Below are positions 50,718 to 59,204 of a stretch of DNA of 64,000 nt, piece by piece (the first letter of the stretch is position 1; every line of letters starts with the position of its first letter). The position numbers and the translations under genes were made by a program. Below the pieces are notes generated by a model. The model did no database searches and was not told the DNA's origin. It saw nothing but the letters and a program-made list of their open reading frames with translations. The DNA lies in assembly GCA_036562765.1 (NCBI GenBank), contig DATCJO010000123.1, forward strand, positions 40,390-104,389, written 5' to 3'. Origin of the DNA: JAAYFT01 sp036562765 (lineage in GTDB: Bacteria > Bacillota > Clostridia > Tissierellales > Tissierellaceae).

Positions 50718-51290
50718 CTAAATTATTCCATTGAAGCCTAAGAAGGCTATGGACATTAATCCTGCTGTAATCAATGCTATTGGAAAACCTTTCAAAGCCT
50801 CTGGAACATCTGATAATTCAAGTTTTTCCCTAATTCCTGCCATAAGTACCAAAGCCAATGTGAATCCTACTGATGAACCTATAGCATTAAAAATTGTTTG
50901 AATTAAGTTATATCCTTCATCAATATTTATTATAGCAACACCTAAAACTATGCAGTTTGTAGTAATTAATGGCAAATAAATTCCTAAAGCATTGTATAGA
51001 GCTGGACTAATCTTCTTTAATACCATTTCAACAAATTGAACTAGAGCTGCAATAACTAAAATAAATACTATAGTTTGTAAATATCCAAGTCCTAATACAT
51101 CTAATATATATTTTTGAATCAAATAAGTAATTATTGAAGATAATGTTACTACAAAGGTTACAGCTGCTCCCATACCAACTGAGGTATCTAATTTAGATGA
51201 AACCCCTAAAAATGGACAGATACCAAGGAAACGGGACAATATATAGTTATTAACTAAAATAGTAGTAATCAGTATTTTTGCAATGCTCAT
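50718..51290 (-). CDS. rnfA: Rnf complex subunit RnfA
   Basis: RnfA is one of two six-helix membrane subunits that form the ion-translocating core and carry an iron-sulfur centre across the membrane. The 190 residues show six hydrophobic segments and the conserved NNYILSRFLGICPFLG (about 14-29) with the cluster cysteine. It begins 18 bases after rnfE. Clostridial Rnf usually pumps sodium or protons from the ferredoxin-to-NAD energy drop. Confidence 0.95.
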   Translation of the reverse strand: MSIAKILITTILVNNYILSRFLGICPFLGVSSKLDTSVGMGAAVTFVVTLSSIITYLIQKYILDVLGLGYLQTIVFILVIAALVQFVEMVLKKISPALYNALGIYLPLITTNCIVLGVAIINIDEGYNLIQTIFNAIGSSVGFTLALVLMAGIREKLELSDVPEALKGFPIALITAGLMSIAFLGFNGII

Positions 51291-51307
51291 TGAGTTCCCC
51301 TCCTATC

Positions 51308-51913
51308 TTATGCTTTGCTAGAAGCTTTTTTCTTTCTAGCTAAATTAATAATCCCAATTAGCATGCCTAGTACAATAAATGCTCCTGGAGGCATTATAAG
51401 AATCCCAACTGGTTGATAGCTTTCTGGAAGTATGCGTATGCCTAAAAATGTACCAGACCCAAAGACTTCCCTAATAGCACTTAATACACATATAGCAATT
51501 GTATATCCAATTCCCATTCCAAAGCCATCAACGATAGATGCTAAAACTCCATTTTTTGAAGCAAAAGCTTCTGCTCTAGCAAATATTATACAGTTAACAA
51601 CTATTAATGGAATGAATATTCCTAATGCTTGATACAATGTTGGAGCATAAGCATGCATAAACATGTCAACCATAGTAACGAAAGTTGCTATAACGACTAT
51701 AAATGCTGGTATACGAATCTTATCAGGAATAACATTTCTAATTAATGAAATAACAAAGTTTGAACCCACTAATACAGCTATTACTGCTAAACCCATAGCA
51801 ATACTATTTGTAACGCTAGTAGTAATAGCCAAAGTTGAACACATACCTATTAATTGAACAAATATAGGATTGTCATCTATAATTCCATTTTTAAATACTT
51901 TAGATAATTTCAT
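51308..51913 (-). CDS. rnfE: Rnf complex subunit RnfE
   Basis: RnfE is the inverted-topology partner of RnfA. The 201 residues have six membrane segments and the conserved NPIFVQLIGMCSTLAITTS (about 15-33) with the cluster cysteine, plus NCIIFARAEAFASKNG (about 107-122). The ATG follows GGAGGTGG. The basic C-terminal tail (RKKKASSKA) is cytoplasmic. Confidence 0.95.
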   Translation of the reverse strand: MKLSKVFKNGIIDDNPIFVQLIGMCSTLAITTSVTNSIAMGLAVIAVLVGSNFVISLIRNVIPDKIRIPAFIVVIATFVTMVDMFMHAYAPTLYQALGIFIPLIVVNCIIFARAEAFASKNGVLASIVDGFGMGIGYTIAICVLSAIREVFGSGTFLGIRILPESYQPVGILIMPPGAFIVLGMLIGIINLARKKKASSKA

Positions 51914-51931
51914 TATTCCACCTCCAATGCT

Positions 51932-52474
51932 CTACTTAAGCATATTGTTGAATACTTCTCTAACTGCATTAATTCCAGATAGTACTGCGTTTGATGTTAC
52001 TGTCGCACCAGATAGGCCTTGTACACTTATTTCTTCAGATGCTGATAAGCCTTTGAATTGATCTCTAAATTCTGGTTCTTCAGCTCTTGCACCCAAACCT
52101 GGAGTTTCACTGTGTTGCAATACATCTATACCTGCTATTGTGCCATCTATATTAAATCCTGTAAGAATAACTATGTCTCCTCCAAATCCTTTTGTAACAT
52201 GTTTAATTGCGTATCCTGCTAATGTATTTCCATCATAAGCTTCGTAAACATCTGTAACAAATGTATAAGAGTCTTTAATCTCAGTTAATTTTGCTTCATC
52301 TAATACTTTGAAACTGTAGCCATCTCCAAATATTTCTTTTAGAGATTCAAGGCTGCCTGCAACTTCTTGCTCTGCAATTTTATCTTTAGTTATATTATTG
52401 GAAACTCCTAAAACTGCAGCGGATACAAGACAAATTATCATTAATATTACGCCTAATTTAATTGTTTCCTTCAT
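51932..52474 (-). CDS. rnfG: Rnf complex subunit RnfG (covalent FMN)
   Basis: RnfG is a membrane-anchored flavoprotein outside the membrane. It has an N-terminal helix (about 8-25), an FMN-binding domain and the flavinylation motif GLSGATVTS with Thr158 as the probable FMN attachment site. The 180-residue length is typical. ApbE, the enzyme that would attach the FMN, is encoded 13 kb away. Confidence 0.95.
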   Translation of the reverse strand: MKETIKLGVILMIICLVSAAVLGVSNNITKDKIAEQEVAGSLESLKEIFGDGYSFKVLDEAKLTEIKDSYTFVTDVYEAYDGNTLAGYAIKHVTKGFGGDIVILTGFNIDGTIAGIDVLQHSETPGLGARAEEPEFRDQFKGLSASEEISVQGLSGATVTSNAVLSGINAVREVFNNMLK

Positions 52475-53485
52475 CTATTTCGCCCTCCCGAATATTTTTG
52501 GTGCTGTAAATCTTTCAATTAATGGGCTAGCAACATTCATCAATAGTATTGAATATGATACTCCTTCTGGGTAACCACCTTTTACTCTAATTAAGGCTGT
52601 TAAAATTCCTGCACCAATACCAAAGATGATTTGACCCAATGGAGTAACTGGTGATGTAGCATAATCAGTTGCCATATAAAATGCTCCTAAAATTAATCCA
52701 CCACCTAATATATGATACATAAGCTTATCAACTGGAATACCTAATATTAATAACATAATTGCAGTTGTACCAATATAGAAAACAGGAATCTTCCAATCTA
52801 TAACTTTTCTAACTAAAAGATATATTGCACCTATCAATAATAACAAAGCTGAAGTTTCTCCAATTGCTCCACCTATATTTCCAATAAACATATCAAATAG
52901 TGATGGCAATTGCGCTCCTGCTTGAGCTACAGTTGCGGAAGCTGTTGCTTCAGCTGCACCATATTTCATGATGGCTAGTGGAGTAGCTCCTGTTACAGCG
53001 TCTGCTCCTGGAAGTGTATAAGTGGACATAATATTTGACCAGGATGCCAACAACACTGCTCTTGCAGCTAATGCTGGGTTCATGAAGTTTGAACCTAAAC
53101 CACCAAATAGTTGTTTTACAACTATAATAGCAAATGCAGAACCAAATACTGCTACCCACCATGGTGCATTGGCAGGCAAGTTAAATGCCAATAAAATACC
53201 AGTAACTACTGCACTTAAATCCTTTATAGTAATTTCCTTTTTAAATATCTTTTCATATAAAGCTTCAAAGCCAACACATGAAATAACTGATACCAATATT
53301 AGCTTTAAAGCATTTAATCTAAAGAAATATACTGACCCTATCATTGCTGGAACAAGGGCAATTATAACATCAAGCATAATTCTGCTAACGGTCTCTTTAG
53401 ACCTAATATGTGGTGAAGATGATACTACCAACATTTCTGGCACTGCAGAATCTGCCACTGTAGTATTTAATGCCTTACCTTCCAT
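52475..53485 (-). CDS. rnfD: Rnf complex subunit RnfD (covalent FMN)
   Basis: RnfD is an integral membrane subunit with covalent FMN. The 336 residues have about nine membrane segments, FGGLGSNFMNPALAARA (about 127-143), flavinylation motif DAVTGATPL with Thr168, and FYMATDYATSPVTPLG near the end. It ends one base before the rnfG ATG region, so the genes are closely packed. The ATG follows AGGAGGATTAAG. Confidence 0.95.
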   Translation of the reverse strand: MEGKALNTTVADSAVPEMLVVSSSPHIRSKETVSRIMLDVIIALVPAMIGSVYFFRLNALKLILVSVISCVGFEALYEKIFKKEITIKDLSAVVTGILLAFNLPANAPWWVAVFGSAFAIIVVKQLFGGLGSNFMNPALAARAVLLASWSNIMSTYTLPGADAVTGATPLAIMKYGAAEATASATVAQAGAQLPSLFDMFIGNIGGAIGETSALLLLIGAIYLLVRKVIDWKIPVFYIGTTAIMLLILGIPVDKLMYHILGGGLILGAFYMATDYATSPVTPLGQIIFGIGAGILTALIRVKGGYPEGVSYSILLMNVASPLIERFTAPKIFGRAK

Positions 53486-53502
53486 CTTAATCCTCCTATC
53501 CT

Positions 53503-54831
53503 TTATGATTTTTTCCTCTTAGCAAGAATTTCTCTTTTTGCAAATCTAATAGATTCTACTAATGGTCTTTTAGCTGGACATACATAAGAACATGAACCAC
53601 ATTCTACGCAATCCAATGCTCCATATTTTTCTGCTCCATCGAAATCCTTCTTTAGCGCATAAGCAGAAATAAACAATGGTTGTAAAAATACTGGGCAAGC
53701 TTGTAAGCATTTTCCACATTTAATACATGGTGATACTTTTTCTTCCAATACTTCTTCTTCAGTAAGAACTAATATACCACCACAGCCCTTAATAACTGGT
53801 ACTTCTGTTGAATATTGGCTTAATCCCATCATAGGTCCGCCCATAATCACTTTACCAGGTCTTCCATTGAATCCTCCTGCTTGATCTATAACTTCTTGGA
53901 ATAATGTTCCTATTTTAACAACTAAATTCTTAGGTTCCTTTACTCCTTTTCCAGTTACTGTTACAACTCTTTCATACAATGGTTTTCCTTCTAGAATTGC
54001 TTCTGCAATTGCTTTTGCAGTGCTTACATTGTTTACAACGCATCCAACATCCATTGGCAATCCGCCAGAAGGAACCTTTCTCCCAGTAATTGCATTTATT
54101 ATTCTCTTTTCATCGCCTTGTGGATATTTAGTCTTCAAAGTAACAACCTGAATATTATCTTCATTCTTAATAACAGACCTCAAGGCTTCTAATGCATCTA
54201 ACTTGTTATCTTCTACACCTATAAATCCTCTTTCTACATTTAATGCCTTCATTATGGCTTTTAATCCAAATACTACCTTTTCAGGCATTTCTAGCATTAC
54301 TCTATGGTCAGCAGTTAAATAAGGTTCGCATTCTGCACCGTTTATAATAACGGTATCAATCTTTTTTTCTGGAGGAGGTGACAACTTTACATGAGTTGGG
54401 AATCCTGCTCCACCCATACCAACGATACCTGCTTCTTTTATTATTTCAAGGATTTCTTTTGAAGATAATTCTTCAAGGCTTCCCTTTGGTTTTACAGATT
54501 CATCCATTTCATTGGTACCATCTGATTCAATTACAACACATGTTGATTGTATACCTGTTGGTGTTGTTATCTTAGTAATTTCCTTAACTGTACCAGCTAC
54601 ACTAGAATGTACAGGAGCTGATACAAATGCTGTAGATTGTCCAATTTTTTGACCTACTTTAACTCTGTCACCTACTTTAACTAATGGTTCGCAAGGTGCT
54701 CCAGTATGTTGATGCAAAGGAATGTATACTATGCTAGGTTCTTTTGCATATTCAATGGGCTTTTTCTCTGATAGTTCCTTGCTATGTGGTACATGTACCC
54801 CACCCTTAAAAGTGAGACCTTCAAGTTTCAT
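53503..54831 (-). CDS. rnfC: Rnf complex subunit RnfC
   Basis: RnfC is the cytoplasmic NADH-binding subunit. From the ATG at 54831 (after AGAGGTGG; an in-frame GTG at 54840 overlaps that site) it has a biotin-like barrel at the N-terminus, a nucleotide/FMN region with AGIVGMGGAGFPTHVKL (about 133-149), SLBB-like segment and two 4Fe-4S motifs CIKCGKCLQACP (about 371) and CVECGSCSYVCP (about 410). The 442 residues are full length. It is first in the operon. Confidence 0.95.
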   Translation of the reverse strand: MKLEGLTFKGGVHVPHSKELSEKKPIEYAKEPSIVYIPLHQHTGAPCEPLVKVGDRVKVGQKIGQSTAFVSAPVHSSVAGTVKEITKITTPTGIQSTCVVIESDGTNEMDESVKPKGSLEELSSKEILEIIKEAGIVGMGGAGFPTHVKLSPPPEKKIDTVIINGAECEPYLTADHRVMLEMPEKVVFGLKAIMKALNVERGFIGVEDNKLDALEALRSVIKNEDNIQVVTLKTKYPQGDEKRIINAITGRKVPSGGLPMDVGCVVNNVSTAKAIAEAILEGKPLYERVVTVTGKGVKEPKNLVVKIGTLFQEVIDQAGGFNGRPGKVIMGGPMMGLSQYSTEVPVIKGCGGILVLTEEEVLEEKVSPCIKCGKCLQACPVFLQPLFISAYALKKDFDGAEKYGALDCVECGSCSYVCPAKRPLVESIRFAKREILAKRKKS

Positions 54832-54921
54832 TCTTTCCACCTCTCTATTGTGTTTTATTTAAATATTTATTATTCTAAGATAATATAATACTATGAAAAA
54901 GTAATAAATAAATTCTCATAT

Positions 54922-54930
54922 ATTATAACA
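54922..54930 (-). promoter_or_regulatory. Extended -10 promoter of the rnf operon
   Basis: On the minus strand, TGTTATAAT (TATAAT at 54927-54922 with TG two bases before). No good -35 lies at 16-18 bases. The start is about 85 bases before rnfC. Moderate support. Confidence 0.5.
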
Positions 54931-55260
54931 TTTATCTATAATAAAGTACACAAATTAACGACTGTTAAAGAATGTCATTTTTTCTACAATCCTGCTAATA
55001 TTTATGATATTTCGACTGTCTAAATAATACTATGCCATAGCAAATATTAACAATCAATCTTAATAACTTTGGAAAAATTTGTAAATTTTTATCGTAAACA
55101 TAATTTAAAAAACATGGATATAATACAGTTTAATATCCATGTATACAAATAATATTACTCATCACCTAAAAATCTAATATAAAATGAAAATAAAACATAT
55201 TGTCTATTGTTTAACGACTTTTAACAAAAAAATTAATTTATTAAAAAAATTTAACAATTT

Positions 55261-55292
55261 GCCATGATTATCTTTTATTAGTACATCATGGC
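55261..55292 (-). terminator. Probable terminator of apt
   Basis: Eight-bp stem GCCATGAT / ATCATGGC with a 16-base loop, followed about ten bases on by a T7 run on the minus strand. The long loop reduces confidence. Confidence 0.5.
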
Positions 55293-55346
55293 AATAATGC
55301 TTTTATTTCATTTTGTAATATAAATTACCTAATCTTTAATAAATAA

Positions 55347-55865
55347 TTATCTATCATACTTTATTATTGAATTTACATAATAATCCTTTAATTTTTCTCT
55401 GCCTTTCAAGGACTCCAACTCAATTAAAAATTCCATCGCTACAACTTCTCCGCCAAGTGATTCAACTAGTTGGGCAACAGAAAGGATTGTACCACCAGTC
55501 GCCAAAAGGTCATCAACTATTGCTACCTTGGCACCTTTTTCTATTGCATCTATGTGCATTTCCAACTTATTAGTACCATATTCCAACTCATATTCTGTAC
55601 TGATAGTTTCATAAGGAAGCTTGCCTGGCTTTCTTACAGGAATAAAACCTATGCCTAAACTATATGCCAATGCTGCCCCAAGAATAAAACCTCTAGCTTC
55701 TGGCCCAACGATGTATTGGATATTTTTATCCTTTAAATCATCTTTAATTATATCTACTGCCTTTTTAAAAGCATCTCCTTCTCTAATTAAAGTGGTAATA
55801 TCTTTGAAACTAATGCCTTCTACAGGGAACCCTTCAATAACTCTGATTTTAGATTTAAAATCCAA
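55347..55865 (-). CDS. apt: Adenine phosphoribosyltransferase
   Basis: Apt recycles adenine to AMP with PRPP. The 172 residues show the hood region IRVIEGFPVEGISFKDIT, the YIVGPEARGFILG loop (about 50-62) and PRPP motif VAIVDDLLATGGTI (about 114-127). The start is a TTG at 55865 with GGAGG seven bases upstream. It stands alone between the tRNA-Leu and rnf regions. Confidence 0.95.
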   Translation of the reverse strand: MDFKSKIRVIEGFPVEGISFKDITTLIREGDAFKKAVDIIKDDLKDKNIQYIVGPEARGFILGAALAYSLGIGFIPVRKPGKLPYETISTEYELEYGTNKLEMHIDAIEKGAKVAIVDDLLATGGTILSVAQLVESLGGEVVAMEFLIELESLKGREKLKDYYVNSIIKYDR

Positions 55866-55949
55866 CTTAATCCCTCCAACATTACATTTTAATAATCACA
55901 TTATATAAGTTTACCATATTTATTAATTTACATCACTAAAAATTTACAA

Positions 55950-55983
55950 AAAAAAAATAAAAAAAATTCTCCTTACGGAGAAT
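55950..55983 (-). terminator. Terminator of tRNA-Leu(GAG)
   Basis: Seven-bp stem ATTCTCC / GGAGAAT with a TTAC loop (55966-55983), followed on the minus strand by a long T run with one interruption. Confidence 0.93.
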
Positions 55984-55988
55984 CAAAA

Positions 55989-56070
<82 letters not shown>

Positions 56071-56097
56071 ACAAACTTCTACATAAAATTTAAGAAT

Positions 56098-56118
56098 GGA
56101 CTACAAGAGATGTAGTCC
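56098..56118 (-). other. Hairpin in the tRNA-Leu(GAG) leader
   Basis: Eight-bp stem GGACTACA / TGTAGTCC with a five-base loop lies between the predicted start of transcription and the tRNA 5' end at 56070. It could also act as a weak terminator for transcripts arriving from the peptide-binding protein gene. There is no clear U run. Confidence 0.45.
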
Positions 56119-56132
56119 CTTCGCACTTAATA

Positions 56133-56161
56133 ATTATACTATTTTCTTAAATATTTTTCAA
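56133..56161 (-). promoter_or_regulatory. Promoter of tRNA-Leu(GAG)
   Basis: On the minus strand, TTGAAA (56161-56156), a 17-base spacer and TATAAT (56138-56133). The start is near 56126, about 56 bases before the tRNA. Confidence 0.85.
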
Positions 56162-56178
56162 TATTTAATAATTGCCTA

Positions 56179-57909
56179 TTATTGCAATTCCTTTGGAATA
56201 TAGGCCTTTTCAATACCCCTGTATGGGTTGAAAAATGTTGGATCAAATTCCCCTATTATCTTACTATCAATTAAAAGTGCCTTATTTTTGAAAAACAAGC
56301 TTACATAAGGCAAATCCTCAATAATGAAACTTTGTAACTCGTCATAATTTTCAACTTTATTATCCCTATTTCCATCTAAAAAGGCTTTCTCTAGTAAGTT
56401 ATCCATAGTTTCATTGGAATACTTAATAAAATTAGTATTATATTGAATTTGGGAACTATGGAATGCAAAGGACAAATCAGGTATTACAGAAAGCTGCCAT
56501 CCAAGTAGTACCATGTCATAATCGCCTTTCAACAAATAATCATTTATTTCTTGCCATTGATTTTCTATATCTTCTTCAGTTATATCATCTTTTTTGGCAA
56601 CTTCAGGAATAATATTTACAGCTATTCCCAATTTTGCTAAATCTTCCTTTATTAGTTCTGCAGTGTTAAGCCTCATTAAATTATATGTATTTGTTAAAAG
56701 ATTGAGTGTAATATCATTTCCATTTTCATCTTCAAGGATTCCATCGTTATCAACATCCTGCCAACCTAATTTGCTTAATTCCCTTTTTGCAAATTCTAAA
56801 TTATATCCATAAGTATTTGCTTTATCTGATAATAACCAAGAATCAGGATGGATTGGCACATCTACTTGGGTTGCATGGCCTAAATAAAGGTTTTGAATTA
56901 TGGCTTGTCTATCAATTCCGTATGCTATTGCTTTTCTTAAGCTTCTTCCCATATCCCCAGAGAAAATTTCCTTTTCAAAATTAAATCCTAAAAACTCGTA
57001 ATTTCCAGAAACAAATTCATAAGCATTTATTCTGCTGTTTGATTCATATTTATCCCAATCAACTGTTATAGTAGTTGCCATATGTATTTGCCCTGTTTCA
57101 AAAGCTGTTAATATATCTTCTTCGCTGTCTAAGACCATTCCTATTATGTTTGAAATGTATGGTTTACCATCTCGATAGTTTTCATTGGATGATAGAATTA
57201 TCTCCTTAGTCTTTTCATAGGATTGAAATTTAAAAGGTCCAGTTCCAATAGGAGTATAGTTTTCTATTTCTAAAGCCTTCCTATAATCTTGATTTGTAGG
57301 CTTCCCCTTCGTAAATTCATGTTTTGGTATAATGGGGAAAGTTAAGACTTCAAGATTGTTAGAAAACGCTCTGTCAAAAGTGATTTGAATATTATAATCA
57401 TCTATTACCGATACATCCATAATCCTTCTTATATCTGAAGGACTAAAGGAACCTATTGATTTACTAAAAATCTTCCTATAAGTACTGTCTGCATTAGCAT
57501 ATTTGATAGTATTTATTGTAAACTCAACATCATAAGCTGTGAACTTTTCACCATCATGCCAGTATACATTATCCTTCAAATTAATTATAATAATTCTTCC
57601 GTCGCCATCTATGGAATATTCTTCTGCCAGTTGAGGCACTATATTTAAATTTTTATCAAAATCAAATAATCCTTCAAAAATCAACTTGCTAAAAAAATAA
57701 TAACTGCTGTTTTCTGTCATCAACGGATTTAAAGTATCAAAATTAGTCAATGGAATTATTACATTGCCACCTTCAGATGGTAAATATTCTACTACTTCAT
57801 TTACCTTTTCATTTTCCTTATCTTTATTAGATATTTCCTTTTGAGCTTGGCAACCAGTTGTTAAAATCATCAGTGCTATGAATACTAATAAAAATCTTTT
57901 GTTTTTCAT
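56179..57909 (-). CDS. Peptide ABC transporter substrate-binding lipoprotein
   Basis: A family 5 solute-binding protein expected to capture peptides outside the membrane. The ATG at 57909 (after GAGGGGGAAGAAT) opens a lipoprotein signal with lipobox TTGC (Cys about 20). Conserved segments are NFDTLNPLMTENSSYYFFSKLIFEGLFDF, the YWHDGEKFTAYDVEFT motif (about 115-130) and YGIDRQAI (about 330). Its permease genes are not adjacent. An oligopeptide ATPase at the right edge of the window is a possible partner. It follows the lytic transglycosylase gene with an overlap. Confidence 0.92.
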   Translation of the reverse strand: MKNKRFLLVFIALMILTTGCQAQKEISNKDKENEKVNEVVEYLPSEGGNVIIPLTNFDTLNPLMTENSSYYFFSKLIFEGLFDFDKNLNIVPQLAEEYSIDGDGRIIIINLKDNVYWHDGEKFTAYDVEFTINTIKYANADSTYRKIFSKSIGSFSPSDIRRIMDVSVIDDYNIQITFDRAFSNNLEVLTFPIIPKHEFTKGKPTNQDYRKALEIENYTPIGTGPFKFQSYEKTKEIILSSNENYRDGKPYISNIIGMVLDSEEDILTAFETGQIHMATTITVDWDKYESNSRINAYEFVSGNYEFLGFNFEKEIFSGDMGRSLRKAIAYGIDRQAIIQNLYLGHATQVDVPIHPDSWLLSDKANTYGYNLEFAKRELSKLGWQDVDNDGILEDENGNDITLNLLTNTYNLMRLNTAELIKEDLAKLGIAVNIIPEVAKKDDITEEDIENQWQEINDYLLKGDYDMVLLGWQLSVIPDLSFAFHSSQIQYNTNFIKYSNETMDNLLEKAFLDGNRDNKVENYDELQSFIIEDLPYVSLFFKNKALLIDSKIIGEFDPTFFNPYRGIEKAYIPKELQ

Positions 57910-57920
57910 ATTCTTCCCCC

Positions 57921-58571
57921 TCATCTTAGGCTTAATGCTGCCTTTATTGCCTTTCTAATATTGTTTATTAATCTTATATAAAGATAACTTCTATTTGTAG
58001 AATTTATTATATAGTTCTTATAAACTGTACTGTAAACTTTATAGCTGTCCTTAACCTTTTCTAAATAATCCTCAGTTTCTTTAAAAGGAATATTTGAAAG
58101 GTTAATTCCATCCAAACTATATTCAATATTGCTCAGCCATCTTGTTACATTTCCACTTCCAGCATTATACGCAGCTAAAACCAAATCAATATTGCTGTTA
58201 AATTCTTTTAGTAATACGCTTAGATACCATGTCCCAATCATTATATTTATTTCCGGATCAAATAAGTCGTGTTCACTATAATTATCTATCTTTAATACCT
58301 CACTAGCCCATTTCCCAGTTTGAGGACTTATTTGCATTAGCCCCTTTGCATCTTTTCTCGAAACAGCATGAGTATCATATTTACTCTCAACATTTATTAT
58401 TGATGCCACTAAATAAGGGTCAACATCATACTCCTTGGAATATTTTAATATAATGTTCTCATAACCTATTGGATATTTAACTGCTAAATAGCTTAGTCCA
58501 ACTATAAGTAATGCAGCAAGTGCAATGAATACTGTAATCATCATTTTTACTGCTCTTTTTATTATAAGCAA
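57921..58571 (-). CDS. Membrane-anchored lytic transglycosylase
   Basis: A soluble-lytic-transglycosylase-like (SLT) enzyme that cleaves the glycan strands of peptidoglycan. The 216 residues have an N-terminal helix (about 9-30) and the SLT domain with catalytic Glu in IINVESKYDTHAVSRKDAKGLMQI (about 58-81) and AAYNAGSGNVTRWL (about 137-150). The start is a TTG at 58571 with GGAGGGG upstream. It lies between coaE and the peptide-binding protein gene. Confidence 0.92.
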   Translation of the reverse strand: MLIIKRAVKMMITVFIALAALLIVGLSYLAVKYPIGYENIILKYSKEYDVDPYLVASIINVESKYDTHAVSRKDAKGLMQISPQTGKWASEVLKIDNYSEHDLFDPEINIMIGTWYLSVLLKEFNSNIDLVLAAYNAGSGNVTRWLSNIEYSLDGINLSNIPFKETEDYLEKVKDSYKVYSTVYKNYIINSTNRSYLYIRLINNIRKAIKAALSLR

Positions 58572-58589
58572 AGAATTACCCCTCCAAAA

Positions 58590-59204
58590 TTAGATTGATT
58601 CTAATATTATGTCAATTTGCTCTTCTAAACTTTTAATATCTCCACTGTTATCGATTATTCTTGTTGCCATTTTCTTTTTTTCTTCCATATCCATTTGTGA
58701 CTGTATCTTTTTCACTGCCTCATCTTTTGATATATTATCCCTTTTCATAAGCCTATCTACTTGAATTTCCTTATCAGCATAAACCAACCAGATTTCATCA
58801 AAATTAATTCCATGCTGTATAAGGGAATAATATTCCTCAAACAATAAAGGAATATCTAAAAAGACAACAGGATTTCCTTTAGATAATAATTCTAATTTTT
58901 CTTTAATGGACTCAAAAATATACGGATGCGTAATATTATTAAGCTTTTTTCTCGCTTCTTCATCTGAAAAGATAATTTTCCCCAACATCTTTCTATTCAA
59001 ACTTTTATCCTCATTTAAAATGCCTTGACCAAATTCTTGTATTATTTTAAAATATGCAGGCTTGCCAATTTCAACAACTTCCCTAGCAACCTTATCTGCA
59101 TCAATTAATGGATAGCCTCTCTTAAGGAGAATATTTGACACAGTGGATTTTCCAGTTGCTATTCCTCCTGTTATCCCAATAATTTTACAATTATTTTGTT
59201 TCAT
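58590..59204 (-). CDS. coaE: Dephospho-CoA kinase
   Basis: CoaE performs the last step of coenzyme A synthesis. The P-loop IGITGGIATGKSTVSN (about 9-24), DADKVAREVV (about 36) and VFLDIPLLFE (about 109) are intact. The ATG at 59204 is chosen, with GTG at 59216 as an alternative; both overlap or abut the end of polA. The order polA-coaE is standard for Firmicutes. Confidence 0.94.
   Translation of the reverse strand: MKQNNCKIIGITGGIATGKSTVSNILLKRGYPLIDADKVAREVVEIGKPAYFKIIQEFGQGILNEDKSLNRKMLGKIIFSDEEARKKLNNITHPYIFESIKEKLELLSKGNPVVFLDIPLLFEEYYSLIQHGINFDEIWLVYADKEIQVDRLMKRDNISKDEAVKKIQSQMDMEEKKKMATRIIDNSGDIKSLEEQIDIILESI

Larger units (their letters stand above)
54841..55346. other. Non-coding region between apt and rnf
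   Basis: A gap of about 500 bases, very AT-rich and with no credible reading frame. The left end holds the rnf promoter. A 9-bp perfect inverted repeat (CATGGATAT/ATATCCATG, 55113-55141) has no T run, and a second hairpin at 55261-55292 looks like the apt terminator. This is the longest gene-free stretch in the window. Control of rnf may lie here. Confidence 0.55.

Noticed and set aside
50133..50741. A 202-codon open frame on the plus strand opposite rnfB
   Set aside because: It mirrors the RnfB codons, has no ribosome site, and RnfB is a clear full-length family member.
55112..55142. Inverted repeat ACATGGATAT/ATATCCATGT as a terminator
   Set aside because: No T run on either strand and no gene ends nearby; kept only as a possible operator.
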